A stretch of 64,000 bases of DNA from Rhabdophis nuchalis. Its lineage: Eukaryota > Chordata > Lepidosauria > Squamata > Natricidae. The stretch lies in the NCBI GenBank assembly GCA_039707465.1, contig CM077645.1:146189503-146253502 (forward strand), written 5' to 3'. The notes beneath the pieces were generated by a model. It was given only the letters and a program-made list of their open reading frames with translations, ran no database searches and was not told where the DNA came from. Of this stretch, positions 1 through 10,278 are shown piece after piece. The first letter of the stretch is position 1, and each line of letters starts with the position of its first letter. The translations under genes and the position numbers were made by a program.

Positions 1-1589
1 CCCAGTTCTTCAATTAAAAACCCAGGAACTTTAAGGGAATTCTTACTAGGACTGATCTCTCGGAATTTATCCAAGATCTGGTCAGAACAGGTGCTTTACC
101 AGGTAAGAACCCGCCCAGATCAACTGTAATAAACAGATACCAATCTCTATGTGCTTGACTGACAAGTCACAAGTTCCTGCTTAGTTCATCATGTCCTTGG
201 CTTCTATGGCCTGGAGGTTGAAGAAACCAACTTTGAGACCCAACCCAAACAGTGAAGATAGAAATCTCTGGTTCTGAAAATTGCTGGTTTGTTTATTTAA
301 AAGTTCTTCTCCAGTTCTTCCAAGCATATTCTAGTTTGGTTCTAGGTTTAATAAAGAGTCAGCCTGGTTTCAAAATAGGAACTTTGGCACTCGGCCCCTA
401 CAGTTTTACTCATTCTGCAAAATAGGACCCAGAGATAAGAACCATTAGGGTATTAGTCCTGCCTCTATTAAGGGCCATCCCTAAAACTAATTAAAAGGAA
501 GTATTATTGCTGATGTTAGTAAGCAAAACTTTGATAGAAGAGCTTAAACACTGTTCTTTCATCTGCATCTTTTTAGGTCAATGTGCAGAATTCTCGGTTT
601 CAAAGAATATTAAGTATTATTAACCAACTTTTCTAATTAAATTTCCTGGAAGATTGCTCAATGTTTTCATTTTCTTCTAATGACTCATATTGCTTTTTTT
701 TTTTTTTTAAATATCCAAATATTTTTTCTGGTGAATGAGAATTTTATACATCAATCTTTCCCTGTCAACGTTCTGGAAAAGATCTTGATTACATCTTTTA
801 CATCCCTGACACATTTACAACATATTCGAGAAACTTCTTTAATGTCAGAAAGAAAGAAAAAATCAATGTTTAAAAACCTGAACACTTCCTACATTATACT
901 TATTAAGAAAATGAGATGTCCAAGCAAATAGTCTTAAACTAGTCAGACCATCCTGATAGACCACCCTAAAATATAACAGATATAGACGTTTTTCTATTAT
1001 GTATTTAATGTGCCAAATGCTTAATTGCTAGTTGGTTTTGTAAGAGTTTTCTTCAGCCAGGGACTCTGTCTGTTTGCTTTTAGTATGACAACTAGTCTAA
1101 GAATGCACGGGTGGTTAACCAAAGGGGTGTGGGTAGTCCTGAAACATGCCTAACTACTCAAAGACGAGTGTTGAAAACTTTAAATAACTGAACTTGCTTG
1201 TATCGCTAGTGAGCCAAAACAATAACTAAAGGCAACCCTGCTTCTGTTCTCATTTTTTAAATGGTGTGTGTGAGTGAGATTAACATTTACTTAAGACGTT
1301 TGACAGCAGGCTGAAGTCAAGATTTCTTCAAGGAAGAAATTAGGATTCAGTTTTACGTGTTTTAGGAGAGACACAATATTTTTTTTCCTGAGTCACACTA
1401 TTCTGATCAGCTTCAGAAGGACAATCTGTAGAAAGCACTTTTCACCAATTATTTGGAGATAATAAAGATTCTACAGTTTTTTCTCTTTATTCATTCAAGT
1501 ATTTATCTATCAAATTTAGGTATCACCCATTTCATTTCCAGGGTGGTTCTGGATGGTTTACAGCTAAAAATATGTATCATATTTATATA
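1..1589. other. Unassigned AT-rich sequence
   Basis: No coding region, RNA gene or recognisable repeat stands out. Reading frames here are short and low in complexity (an 83-codon frame near 680-931 starts in a T-rich run and has no family resemblance). It could be intergenic or intronic. Confidence 0.5.
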
Positions 1590-1845
1590 GCCGGCTTGGG
1601 ATAGCCTCCTTGTCCTGGGGTTTTAGGGTAATTTTAATTATTTGTAGTGTTTAGGGGTTTTAGGGACAGTTTTTTAGTTTTTTATAGATGTTTTTAGCGC
1701 AGGATTTGTTTAATTGTGATTTTAAATTATGTATTCTGTTTGTGTTTATTGTTTTTTAATTTTCCTGTGCCCCGCCTCGAGTCCCTCTGGGGAGAGAGAG
1801 CGGGTAACAAATAAAATTTATTATTATTATTATTATTATTATTAT
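1590..1845 (+). mobile_element. L2-like LINE 3' end (3' UTR and ATT tail)
   Basis: This is a 5'-truncated 3' UTR. It shares with the copy at 40226-40716 the string GCGCAGGA, a T-rich stretch, the conserved block CCCCGCCTCGAGTCCCTCTG, an adjacent short inverted GGGGAGAGAGAGCGGG, and a run of ATT units ending near 1845. Several copies of this tail occur in the window, and in the longer ones it follows an ORF2 C-terminus typical of L2-type LINEs. No protein-coding part remains here. No clear target duplication was found. Confidence 0.75.
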
Positions 1846-2187
1846 AGCCACCCATCACATAAAAGCATGATTCTCTTCAGCAAGCTTATATAATTGAAAA
1901 GTTATGAGGCCAGACTATTTAAATGACTGCTCTTTTTTGTTATCTGGCCTAGTAAAGGTTTTGTAAAACTCACAAATTTGCATGTTATGCTATGAACATG
2001 GATTGGCTTTATGAAAGCATTGACTTGATCAAGATTGGGGCATCCTTGGTTTTTAAAAAAAATATCATTGGTATTGTGGTTCCAAGCATTTTATGCTGTG
2101 TGGTGTTTTAGTTGGTAGCATTTTAAAATGTGCTTTTATAAACTGCAGACCACTATGAGGAGGAAATATCTTGAGAAAGGCCTAAAG
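1846..2187. other. Unassigned spacer
   Basis: AT-rich spacer between an L2 tail and a MITE; nothing recognised. Confidence 0.4.
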
Positions 2188-2269
2188 CAGTGTTTCTCAA
2201 CCTTGGAGACTTTAAGTCCTGGGAGTTGAAGTCCACAGGACTCAAAGTCGCCAAGGTTGAGAAACACTG
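2188..2269. mobile_element. hAT-type MITE, 82 bp, perfect 8-bp TSD
   Basis: The element runs from CAGTGTTTCTCAACCTTGG to the inverted copy CCAAGGTTGAGAAACACTG. It is flanked on both sides by GCCTAAAG (2180-2187 and 2270-2277), a perfect 8-bp target-site duplication as hAT transposases make. It is almost entirely palindromic and encodes nothing, so it must have been moved by a transposase elsewhere. The same family recurs at 30414, 30745, 37066, 55605 and 58566. Confidence 0.9.
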
Positions 2270-2277
2270 GCCTAAAG

Positions 2278-2810
2278 CATTGAAAGTAAGAGCATAAATA
2301 GATCTGCAGCAAAGATGCTGAACAGAATTCAGTTTCTCTGACTTCGTTCCCATCTCTTTGCTTCCTCTTTTTGTGCTCTACAACCTAAAAAGAATTTTTT
2401 TGAAATTGCAGTAGGTTTTCTATTACCCCAAAATAAAGAACGTTTGGAACTGCTTGAATTATATATGATCAAAACTATTATAAAGTGCAGTCTTGTTAAC
2501 AAAGTACGTGGCTGCATCCAGAAATGTGAAAAATATTTGCACTTGGAAATACCGCCTTGTCTGCCCAACAATCTATTCTGTTGCAATGAATATTAGATCC
2601 TACATGCATTATGCACTCAGAATATTTTTATGTACCTCTGTTCACTAGGTTAATGCATTAATTTATACAACGTGTGATGATTTTTCAAGGTAAAGTTATT
2701 GGTTCGGTTTGACCTCCCCTTGACTTTTAATGAGTGGCTGAATAAATGCAAGCATTTGGAAATGTTGAAGGTTTTAACATGATAAAAGAATCATTTAAAT
2801 ATCCACTGCA
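2278..2810. other. Unassigned spacer
   Basis: AT-rich sequence up to the target duplication of the Ty3 element; no gene or repeat recognised. The 85-codon minus frame at 2329-2586 has no family resemblance. Confidence 0.4.
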
Positions 2811-2815
2811 ATATT

Positions 2816-3071
2816 AGTGTTAGGTTCTCTGCTCAGAAAAGGGAGTCCAGACCGGTAAGATTAACAGCTCTTTTTTTATTCGGAACAAAGCAGGCAAAGC
2901 ATAGTGACTTTTCAAAGTGCGCGCCTTCTGCTCTACCGCTCCTTTTATGGGGAGCTGGTAGGCAGCCGGCCAATCGCGCGTTAGGCGGTTCCGGCCACAG
3001 CCAACCGCGTCCCGTCCAATCAGGACGTGGCTGGCTGTTGCCGGGCTTTGAATGTTCGTCAGGATGCAACA
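2816..3071 (-). repeat. 3' LTR of the Ty3 element
   Basis: 256 bp. On the minus strand it begins TGTTGCATCC and ends CCTAACACT. It matches the other LTR except for about two substitutions. The end of the pol reading frame runs into it (the frame is open down to 2833), so the last codons, if translated, would be LTR-encoded. Confidence 0.95.
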
Positions 3072-3867
3072 CTCCTTCCCCCCCAGTGAGTCCCCCACGC
3101 GGCTCGTAGCACACGTATTCGCTGAGGTAGGTGGGACTGCGCCTATTCCGCCCCGAGCGCTGCACTGACTCCGCTGGGGCCGATGGGGGCGGACAAGCTG
3201 CGTCGTCGTGGTCTGCACCGTCGTCGGGTGCCGCTGCCGACGGGGGTGAGTCGTCCGGGGGCGTGTTCGGTAGGTTGGCCTCGCGCTCAAGTCCATTTGG
3301 CGGGGACCCTGGATCGGTCAGCACTGGACGGTGGGTCCCCGGGGGGTGGTGTGCTGCAGGTTGTGTCAGGAATGACGGCCCCGGTGTCGGCTGACCCGGA
3401 GCTTGCTCAAGCAAGGGGTAGTCTGTACAGGTGGTGAGTGGCCAGGACAGTGTGGAGATGGGCCAGTCGTTCCGCTGGGTTGGGGCCTCGATGGTCGGCG
3501 AGTCCGGAGGTCGTGATGGTGTTGGTGGTGCTGGAGACGGAGGGCGCCGCCACTCGGATCCATCCGGTCGTCCGACCCTGTAGGAACAGGGGCCCGTTAG
3601 TTCGCGGACGACAGCGGGGACCCACCGCGGATCCCCCGCGAAGTTCCTGGCAAAGACTGTGTCGCCGACGGAGAAATGGCGGGAAGAGGGGACCCCCAGG
3701 TTGCACGGCTGCACCTCATTGTATTGGGGGTGCAGCCTGTCCAATTTGGTTCGCAGGCGGCGACCCATCAGCAGCTCTGCGGGACTTTTACCTGTTGCCT
3801 GGCAAGGCGTGGAGTGCTGGCCCATGAGGTAAGCATCTACCCTTGACTGCCAATCCCCCCTATCCAT
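2833..3867 (-). pseudogene. Ty3 integrase C-terminal part with GPY/F-like module
   Basis: Open for 344 codons in a third frame. It begins after the deletion near 3870-3900. It continues integrase with the conserved SPAELLMGR block, then FSVGDTVFAR and a GPCSYRV segment that matches the GPY/F module of Ty3 integrases. A long proline-rich tail follows, with no chromodomain visible. The frame runs through the polypurine tract into the 3' LTR, a layout seen in other elements where pol ends overlap the LTR. The real stop may be earlier in related intact copies; this sequence alone cannot decide. Confidence 0.85.
3072..3084 (-). promoter_or_regulatory. Polypurine tract
   Basis: On the minus strand GGGGGGGAAGGAG abuts the start of the 3' LTR. 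This is the expected place and composition for the plus-strand DNA primer of reverse transcription. Confidence 0.8.
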
Positions 3868-3872
3868 CCTCC

Positions 3873-4283
3873 CTAGAGCCTCTTTGGCGGAGCGGACGGG
3901 TGGTAGGGGGCCGTTGGCGTGTGTCGAATCCCCTGGGCGGCCAAGAACTCCTGGAAGATGGCAGAGTGAAATTGCGGGCCGTTGTCGGAGACCAAGGAGT
4001 CCGGCAACCCGTGCGTTGCGAAAAGGCGCCGGAGCGCGCGCACGGTGCTCTCGGCTGTGGTCGAGGTCATCAAGATAACCTCGGTCCAGCGAGAGTAGGC
4101 GTCTACCACCACCATGAAAGTCTGGCCATGGAATGGGCCGGTGAAATCAATGTGGACCCTTGACCATGGTGACCTGGGGGTGTCCCAGTCCCTGTGGGGA
4201 GCGGAGGGGGGGGCGGGGCAGGAGGCCTGGCACACCTGGCAAGCGCCGACCCAGGCGGCCACTCGTCGTCCATGCGCGGCCAC
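3873..4283 (-). pseudogene. Ty3 integrase core, frame-shifted continuation
   Basis: This frame resumes integrase after the one-base loss near 4261-4265. It contains the CQVC pair that completes the HHCC zinc site. Next is the core with its first catalytic aspartate in IDFTGPF and its second in SDNGPQF. The frame then reaches the conserved PYHPSA block and is cut off by a stop. The region that should carry the third catalytic residue, the glutamate of the DDE triad, is missing: the sequence jumps from that block to a position well downstream. Compared with the family this looks like loss of about 30-40 bases including the glutamate codon. This copy therefore cannot encode active integrase even apart from the upstream frameshift. 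Confidence 0.88.
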
Positions 4284-7200
4284 CAGACATAGCTCCTGGC
4301 CAATGCCTTCATGCGAGCTATGCCTGGGTGGTTGGCATGGAGGGAGCTGAGAACCTGTTGGCGGAGGGGCGGGGGAACGATGACCCGGTCACCCCATAAC
4401 AAGCACCCGCTGTGGAGTGACAGTTCCAGTTGGTGGGACCTGAAGGGCCGATATGAGTCCGGCAACGAGCCCGGGGGCCACCCTCGCAGTACCCAGGTGG
4501 AAACCTGGGACAAAATGGGGTCTGCCTTGGTCTGCATGGCTACGTCGGATGAGGTGAGGGGTAACTCGGAATCGGCCACTGACAGGATGGACAGGGCCAG
4601 CACCGGCGCCTGATCCGTCCGGGGGAGGGGGCAGCGGCTGAGGGCGTCTGCGTGCCCCAGCTGCTTCCCCGGACGGTAGAACAGCGTGTAGTCGTACGCT
4701 GTTAAGAACTCCGTCCACCTGGTCATCCTGGGGGACAAAATGGGCGGGGTGGGCCGGTCACCCGCCAACAGCCCAAGGAGCGGCTTGTGGTCGGTGAAAA
4801 CTGAGAAGTGGCGGCCATACAGGTACTCGTGGAATTTTTTAATCCCGGACACTACAGCCAGGGTCTCCTTGTCAATCTGACTGTAGTTGCGCTCCGTAGG
4901 AGACAGAGTCCAGGAGTAAAAGGCAATGGGGGCCTCCGACCCGTCGGGGCGTACGTGGCTCAGAACGGCCCCTACTCCGAAGGGAGAGGCGTCGGATGCC
5001 AATGCCAAAGGCAAACGGTCAGAGTACTGAACCAACACGGCCTTTGACGTTAGCGTGTCTTTAATGGCCGCGAACGCTTGCGCCTCGCAGCTGCCCCAGT
5101 GCCAGGCCGCCGATCGATCGAGTAATCGATGGAGCGGCTCAGCTAGCGACGCCTTGTGCGGAATAAAGGGCGCGTAAAAATTGAGTAGGCCGAGGAATGC
5201 CTGCAGCTCCTGTTTGGAGGCGGAGGTGGGGGCGTCGTGAATTGCCTCAACCTTGGAGGGGGTGGGGTGAATGCCCTGGGCGTCCACCAAGAACCCCAGG
5301 AATTCAACCTTCGGCTCAGCGAACTTGCACTTGCTGAGCTTCAATTTGAACCCCGCGCCCCTGAAAATAGTGAGGACCTTCCGCAGTACCTTGGCGAGGT
5401 CTGATATGCTGGCTGCAGCTATCAGGACGTCGTCAAAATACGGAACGACCCCCGGAAGCCCATGGAGCAACCGCTCCATGAGGCTCTGGAAGATCCCCGG
5501 GGCCACGGAAACGCCGAATTGGAGGCGGCGGCAGCGAAAAGCCCCTCGGTGAGTCACGATGGTCTGTGCCTCTGCCGCATCGTCGTCCACCGGAAGCTGC
5601 TGGTAGGCCTGCGCCATATCCAGCTTCGCGAAAATGCAGCCCTGCCCCAAAGAATGTAGTAGGTGTTGCACTACCGGAACCGGATATGGGTTAGCCTGGA
5701 GCCCGCAGTTGATCGTCGACTTATAGTCGCCGCAGATCCGTATAGAACCGTCGGGCTTAATGAGAACTACGATGGGGGTCTCCCATTTCGCCTGGTCGAC
5801 CGGCTCCAGTACGCCCTGCGCCACTAGGCGGTCGAGTTCCGCGTCAACCCTCGGCTTCAGTGCGAAGGGCAGCCTGCGGGCCTTGAGTCGGATCGGGGCC
5901 ACCTGGGGGTCTAAGTTAAGGGAAACTGGGGAGCCCTTGTAAGTGCCCAAAGTTCCGTCAAAAACATCGGGAAAGTCCGCTAGGACCGCATCCACCGGCG
6001 ATGCCATCGGCACCCGGTGTACGCGCTGGACCGAGAGACCCAGGGCGGCAAACCAGTCTAAGCCTATGAGGGCGGTCAGGGGGTGCTTAACGACCAGGAT
6101 GGGCAGGAACCCGGAAAAGCGACCATAGCGTACGTGGGCGCAAAATTGGCCCAGCACATCGATGGGGTTGCCCTGGTAGTCCTTTAACAGAGTCCCGGGC
6201 TGTGACAAATCGGCAGGCTTAACGGTGGGGCAAAGGCTAGCCAGCTGTGGCCAGGAAACGAGGGATTGAGACGAGCCCGAGTCAACCTCCATAGTAAGAG
6301 GCCTGTCGTTTAAAAGAAGGGACGTGGAAATACGCCTACGGTCATCCGTCGGAAGCGGAATGGAGTCCTGGAGCTCCGTCGCGGCGAAACAGTCGGCCTC
6401 CGGCTGCAGCCTTCGGGGTGGGCGGCGCTGATTGTAGTTTCGGAATGGCGCGGCCATCGTCGCAGGATGATTCGGCGGGGGGGCCATGGCTGGGAGGTTG
6501 GCTCTGCAGACGCGGGCGATGTGGCCCTTGCGGTCGCATCGTCGGCAAATGGTGGCCCGGAAAGGGCAATCGTTCCTCGCGTGGCCGCCGCCGCACCCGA
6601 TGCACGTTGAGGGCGGGCGGCGGGGTGGTTGTGCTCTGGTGCGGCTCCGGCCCGTGGCTTGGATGCGTGCCACCTGGTCGTAGGCCTCGAAGTCTTCCGT
6701 CGGATCGAGGGGGGCGTGGTCGTCCACCAGGCAGGCCCGCGGAGCGGGCAATGGCGTCGCTGGTTGACCGTGGCCTAGGTCAGGAGAGGCGGCCTCGGCC
6801 AACTCGGCGCCCCTGGCTTCTTCCACGGCCTGCTCCAAGGTAACGTCCGAGCGGGCCATCAGCCGGCGCCTGAGTTTCACATCTTTGAGGCCGCAGACGA
6901 ATTGTTCGAGTAGCGATTCGTCGAGGTGTGGGGCTGCGAACTCACACAAAATGGCCGCGGTTCTCAACGCCTGCAGGAAATCCGCCGCTGACTGTGTGGG
7001 AAGCTGGCGGCATTGCCGAAATGCGAACCGTCGAGAGATTCGCGAGGGTGCAGGCGCGAAGTGGGCCTTCAGTCGAGCCTGCAGCGTGTCCCATGCCAAG
7101 GTGTGGACCGCTGCGGGCGCGGCGATATTCCGTGCAACCGCGAAGACTGTGCGACCCCCGCAGCCCAGGAAGAGCCCCATTCGACGCTCCGGGGTGAGTT

Positions 7201-7303
7201 CTCCGTGGTCGCCGACGAGGAGGAAGCATTCGAATCGGGCTAGGAAGGCTTCCCACGACTCTTGCGACGCCTCGTAGGGGGCGAAGGGCGACAGGGTAGC
7301 CAT
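4103..7303 (-). pseudogene. Ty3 gag-pol polyprotein: Gag, protease, RT, RNase H, start of integrase
   Basis: A single 1066-codon frame starting 130 bp inside the 5' LTR. Residues 1-230 are Gag capsid-like. Two CCHC zinc knuckles follow at about 234-247 and 253-266 (each CX2CX4HX4C). The protease active site is DSG at about 341-343. The reverse transcriptase carries YFDD at about 622-625 with the LDMAQAYQQ block upstream. RNase H has D771, E813 and D838 in the motifs SDAS, KETLAV and FTDHK. The integrase zinc-binding histidines start near residue 990 (HANHPGI). No frameshift separates gag and pol. A one-base loss near 4261-4265 shifts the frame inside integrase, so the last ~45 residues of this frame are out of register. 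Protein would form particles and copy element RNA in the cytoplasm; integration should fail. Confidence 0.93.
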
Positions 7304-7412
7304 CGTGCGTGGCGGCAGTCTTGTGGGCTCGCTGAAGCGTAGCGAGGCGGAGGTAGCCCAGTGCTAGATTTCTTCGGTTGCAGCGAGAGAGTTTGTTCCG
7401 TGTAATCAGTAC

Positions 7413-7433
7413 CGGCCCCAGTCCTTCGTCGCC
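7413..7433 (-). promoter_or_regulatory. Candidate tRNA primer-binding site
   Basis: Immediately inside the 5' LTR the minus strand reads GGCGACGAAGGACTGGGG, preceded by the final T of the LTR, so TGG is available to pair with a tRNA CCA end. Position and the TGGCGAC start fit a Ty3-type primer-binding site. I have not identified the tRNA. Confidence 0.6.
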
Positions 7434-7689
7434 AGTGTTAGGTTCTCTGCTCAGAAAAGGGAGTCCAGACCGGTAAGATTAACAGCTCTTTTTTTATTCG
7501 GAACAAAGCAGGCAAAGCATAGTGACTTTTCAAAGTGCGCGCCTTATGCTCTACCGCTCCTTTTATGGGGAGCTGGTAGGCAGCCGGCCAATCGCGTGTT
7601 AGGCGGTTCCGGCCACAGCCAACCGCGTCCCGTCCAATCAGGACGTGGCTGGCTGTTGCCGGGCTTTGAATGTTCGTCAGGATGCAACA
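7434..7689 (-). repeat. 5' LTR of the Ty3 element
   Basis: 256 bp, the partner of 2816-3071 and upstream in transcriptional sense. It should contain the element promoter and polyadenylation signal, although I cannot point to a certain TATA box. It is followed on the plus side by the duplicated ATATT. Confidence 0.95.
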
Positions 7690-7694
7690 ATATT

Positions 7695-8849
7695 AATTTT
7701 AGTTTCTGTTTGAGTTAAAGTGGTGAATGGGACACAGCAGGAAAAGTTCAAAATTTAATTTTTACATGAAAGGATATTCAGGTAAACATGAGTTTATCAT
7801 GTTTTGTTTTGCATAATGGGCAAACTTTATCAGATACCAGCAGATTGCAGCATTCAAATAGAAAGAGATATGAGAACTATGCAGTCACGTTTATAAAGAG
7901 ACACTTCAAGCGTTGAATTTGTGTGTAGGAGGAAAACAAATAAGGCAGATAGGAACTCCCAGGCAGGGGCTGAACTCACATTAAATAAATTACTTTCCCT
8001 TTTCCCTCCTGTTCAGAGAAAATAAAAATAAAAGCAAAAATATATATGCAAAATGAAACATTTCCTTTGTGTGGGAGAGGTGATGCTTTGGGACTATCTT
8101 TCTCAAAAGAAAACTAGATCTAAAAGGCAATGCAGAAGGCCTTGTGTAAACTGCATTGTATTTTCCCTTTTTATCATCGTAGTTCCCAATAGGAGGGCGA
8201 TATACAAAGATTTATTGAAACCTTTCTGGATCAGGAGAAAATGGGAAATTGTCCACATGTGCTCAGGACAGCTGAGCCATATGAGGAGACTACAAGACAA
8301 CAGCTTTATGAGTGCTTGAGTGCTAGGAGATAACGGGATCCGCCATCTATCTTGCTTTGCAACCACAGCAGAACCTTTTAAAGGACACTGTTCACAAACC
8401 TTACTTTCTAAACACTTTCAAAAATTGCCTATTAACCTTCTGAAATCATCTTGTCAGTTAACTATCAGAATGACAAGTTTGAAAGACGAGTTTTATTTTC
8501 AACTCTGAACAAAAAAAAAACATTATTAGTTTAAAGAATTTGAACAGCAAAAAGCTAAGTATGATTTCGATCTCAGAAAGTTATAAACTGATTAAGGGTC
8601 CAGAAACATTTGGAATATTGACTTCTATTATAAAAATTGGGAATTAACCATAAAAATAGATAGATTCTATAGATTGATTTTGGCTACCCTGGCTACTGCA
8701 AGTCATAACAGCAAAAAAATTTAAAAATAGGAGATCAGAGGAACTCCTCCTCAAAGTTTCTAAGTAAAAAGGGGAAAAGTACAAGCATGTTTTTGATCTC
8801 AAGTAATATTAGGACTTAAAAATAATACAAAACATTATAATATCAGAAA
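7695..8849. other. Unassigned AT-rich sequence
   Basis: No gene or repeat recognised. Frames of 87-88 codons on opposite strands at 8053-8366 overlap each other and resemble no family. Confidence 0.45.
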
Positions 8850-9031
8850 TTAACCTCTGGAACAGCTTGCCTCCAGCAGTTGTGAATGCCCCAACCCTGG
8901 AAGTCTTTAAAAAGATGTTAGACAGCCATTTGTCTGAAATGGTATAAGATTCCTGCCCATGCAGGGGGTTGGACTAGAAGACCTACAAGGTCCCTTCCAA
9001 CTCTGCTATTGTATTGTATTGTATTGTATTG
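8850..9031 (+). mobile_element. CR1 LINE 3' end with TTGTA tail
   Basis: A 5'-truncated CR1 copy. It starts in the codons for the last ~30 residues of ORF2 (LWNSLPP...VFKKML region in related copies), then the short 3' UTR GGGGGTTGGACTAGAAGACC, and ends in repeated TTGTA units. The same end is found on the reverse strand at 12343. Confidence 0.9.
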
Positions 9032-9052
9032 ATGTTTCAAATATTAACAGGT

Positions 9053-9176
9053 TAACAGAGTTGGAAGGGACCTTGCAGGTCATCTAGTCCAACCCCCTGC
9101 CCAAGCAGGAGAACCTACATCTGCCTCTACCTAGGATCAAACCCACAACCTCCTGCTTGTGAGGCAAGAGCTCCAA
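9053..9176 (-). mobile_element. tRNA-like SINE with CR1-type 3' end
   Basis: Read on the minus strand it begins with a tRNA-like head (box A-like AGCTCTTGCCTCAC, box B-like GGTTTGATCCT). It then passes into the CR1-shared segment GGGGGTTGGACTAGATGACC and ends in GTTAAC-rich sequence. The shared 3' end implies mobilisation by CR1 machinery. The internal pol III boxes would be its promoter. Other copies are at 11782 and 53428. Confidence 0.8.
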
Positions 9177-9914
9177 GAGCTATGAAGAATGGAACCAAAA
9201 TGAGCAACCACAATACCAGCACATTAATGATATCTTCTTCTATGGATAAACTATGCCTAAAGTATGTTGATGAAGGAATGACAGATGTGGAACAAATATT
9301 ATTTGACAAGACACAGAGAAACAGAACTACAAATGAGAAGTGAAGAGAATGATTTGGAAAAGGATACTGGATGTACAAAATAAACTCCCTGAAGTTTTAC
9401 CAATTAAAAGGGAAATACCCAGAAAATAGCGTGAAAAAAATGTTTTCTTATTCTATCTACAAAAGAGACTTGTTAAAACCTAGCAGAAATCTATGCAATG
9501 GGATAAAGAAGACCTGATGAGAAAGTAAATCCTACCACAAAATTTCAGATTAAGATTAGAAATAAAATAATGGAATATAAAGCTGGTTTATCTGATCAAA
9601 ATTAAAACAAGATATCTGGTTGCAAAGTTCTGGCAATTCTTCATGGATTTTTTGCTGACACCAGGATTGAACAGTTTGTTTTATGAATACACTTACTGTG
9701 CAGAGAAAGTTTGGAATATGGAATAAAGAGATGTCTGTTTGTAACCTTATAGAGGGTGAAAACGTATGAAATTTGTTTATATTTGTTGTGATGAAGGTTA
9801 GACATAACCATGATGTTCATTTTTTATATTCTTTCTTTTCTTTTCCTACATTTTTCTGCTCTCTTTCTCTTAGTTCAGTTTGCACAGGTAATCCTGAATT
9901 TATTACAGTTTGTT
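9177..9914. other. Unassigned, possibly decayed LINE
   Basis: Contains A-rich, stop-riddled sequence with short stretches reminiscent of L1 ORF2 C-termini, but no diagnostic motif. I do not assign it. Confidence 0.25.
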
Positions 9915-10278
9915 TAGTGACTGTTCAAAATTACAATGGCACTAAAAAAAAAAAAAGACTTACGACTATTTTCACACTGATGACCTTTGCAGTATCCCCA
10001 TAGTCGTGCAATCAAAATTCAGATGCTTGGCAACAGACTCATATTTATGACGGTTGCAGTATTCCCGAGTCATGTGATCCTTTTACAACCCTCTGATAAG
10101 CAAAGTCAATAAAGAAGCCAGATTCACTTCACAGTCGTGTTACTAACTTAACCTCTGCAGAGTGTTCACCTAACAAGTGTGGCAAGGAAAGTTGTAAAAT
10201 GGAGCAAAATTCAAAAATTGTCTCACTTAGCAACAGAAATTTTGGGCTCAATTGTGGTCGTAAGTTGAGGACTACCTG
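9915..10278 (-). mobile_element. Non-autonomous inverted-repeat DNA element (GGTAGTCCTCAACTTA family)
   Basis: The right end reads GTAAGTTGAGGACTACCTG, the reverse complement of the start of the copies at 17858 and 38582. The interior contains the same landmarks in reverse order (CAAAATTCAGATGCTTGGCA, TCATGTGATCC, GACTTTGCTT-type block). It has no coding capacity. The left end is degraded and joins a long A run. Confidence 0.8.

Larger units (their letters stand above)
2816..7689 (-). mobile_element. Ty3/gypsy LTR retrotransposon, complete outline, defective
   Basis: Two 256-bp LTRs (2816-3071 and 7434-7689) in direct orientation enclose a gag-pol region read on the minus strand. ATATT occurs immediately outside both ends (2811-2815 and 7690-7694), a 5-bp target duplication typical of LTR-element integration. 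A purine tract precedes the 3' LTR and a primer-binding-site-like sequence follows the 5' LTR. The LTRs differ at only about two positions by eye, implying a recent insertion. The element is far richer in G+C and CpG than its surroundings. Pol order is protease, RT, RNase H, integrase, which is the Ty3 rather than the Ty1 order. Integrase is broken by a frameshift and a deletion, so this copy is not autonomous. I do not assign a clade. Confidence 0.96.

Noticed and set aside
3131..7277. Many plus-strand frames of 60-141 codons across the Ty3 element
   Set aside because: Shadows of the GC-rich gag-pol frame on the other strand; no family motifs.
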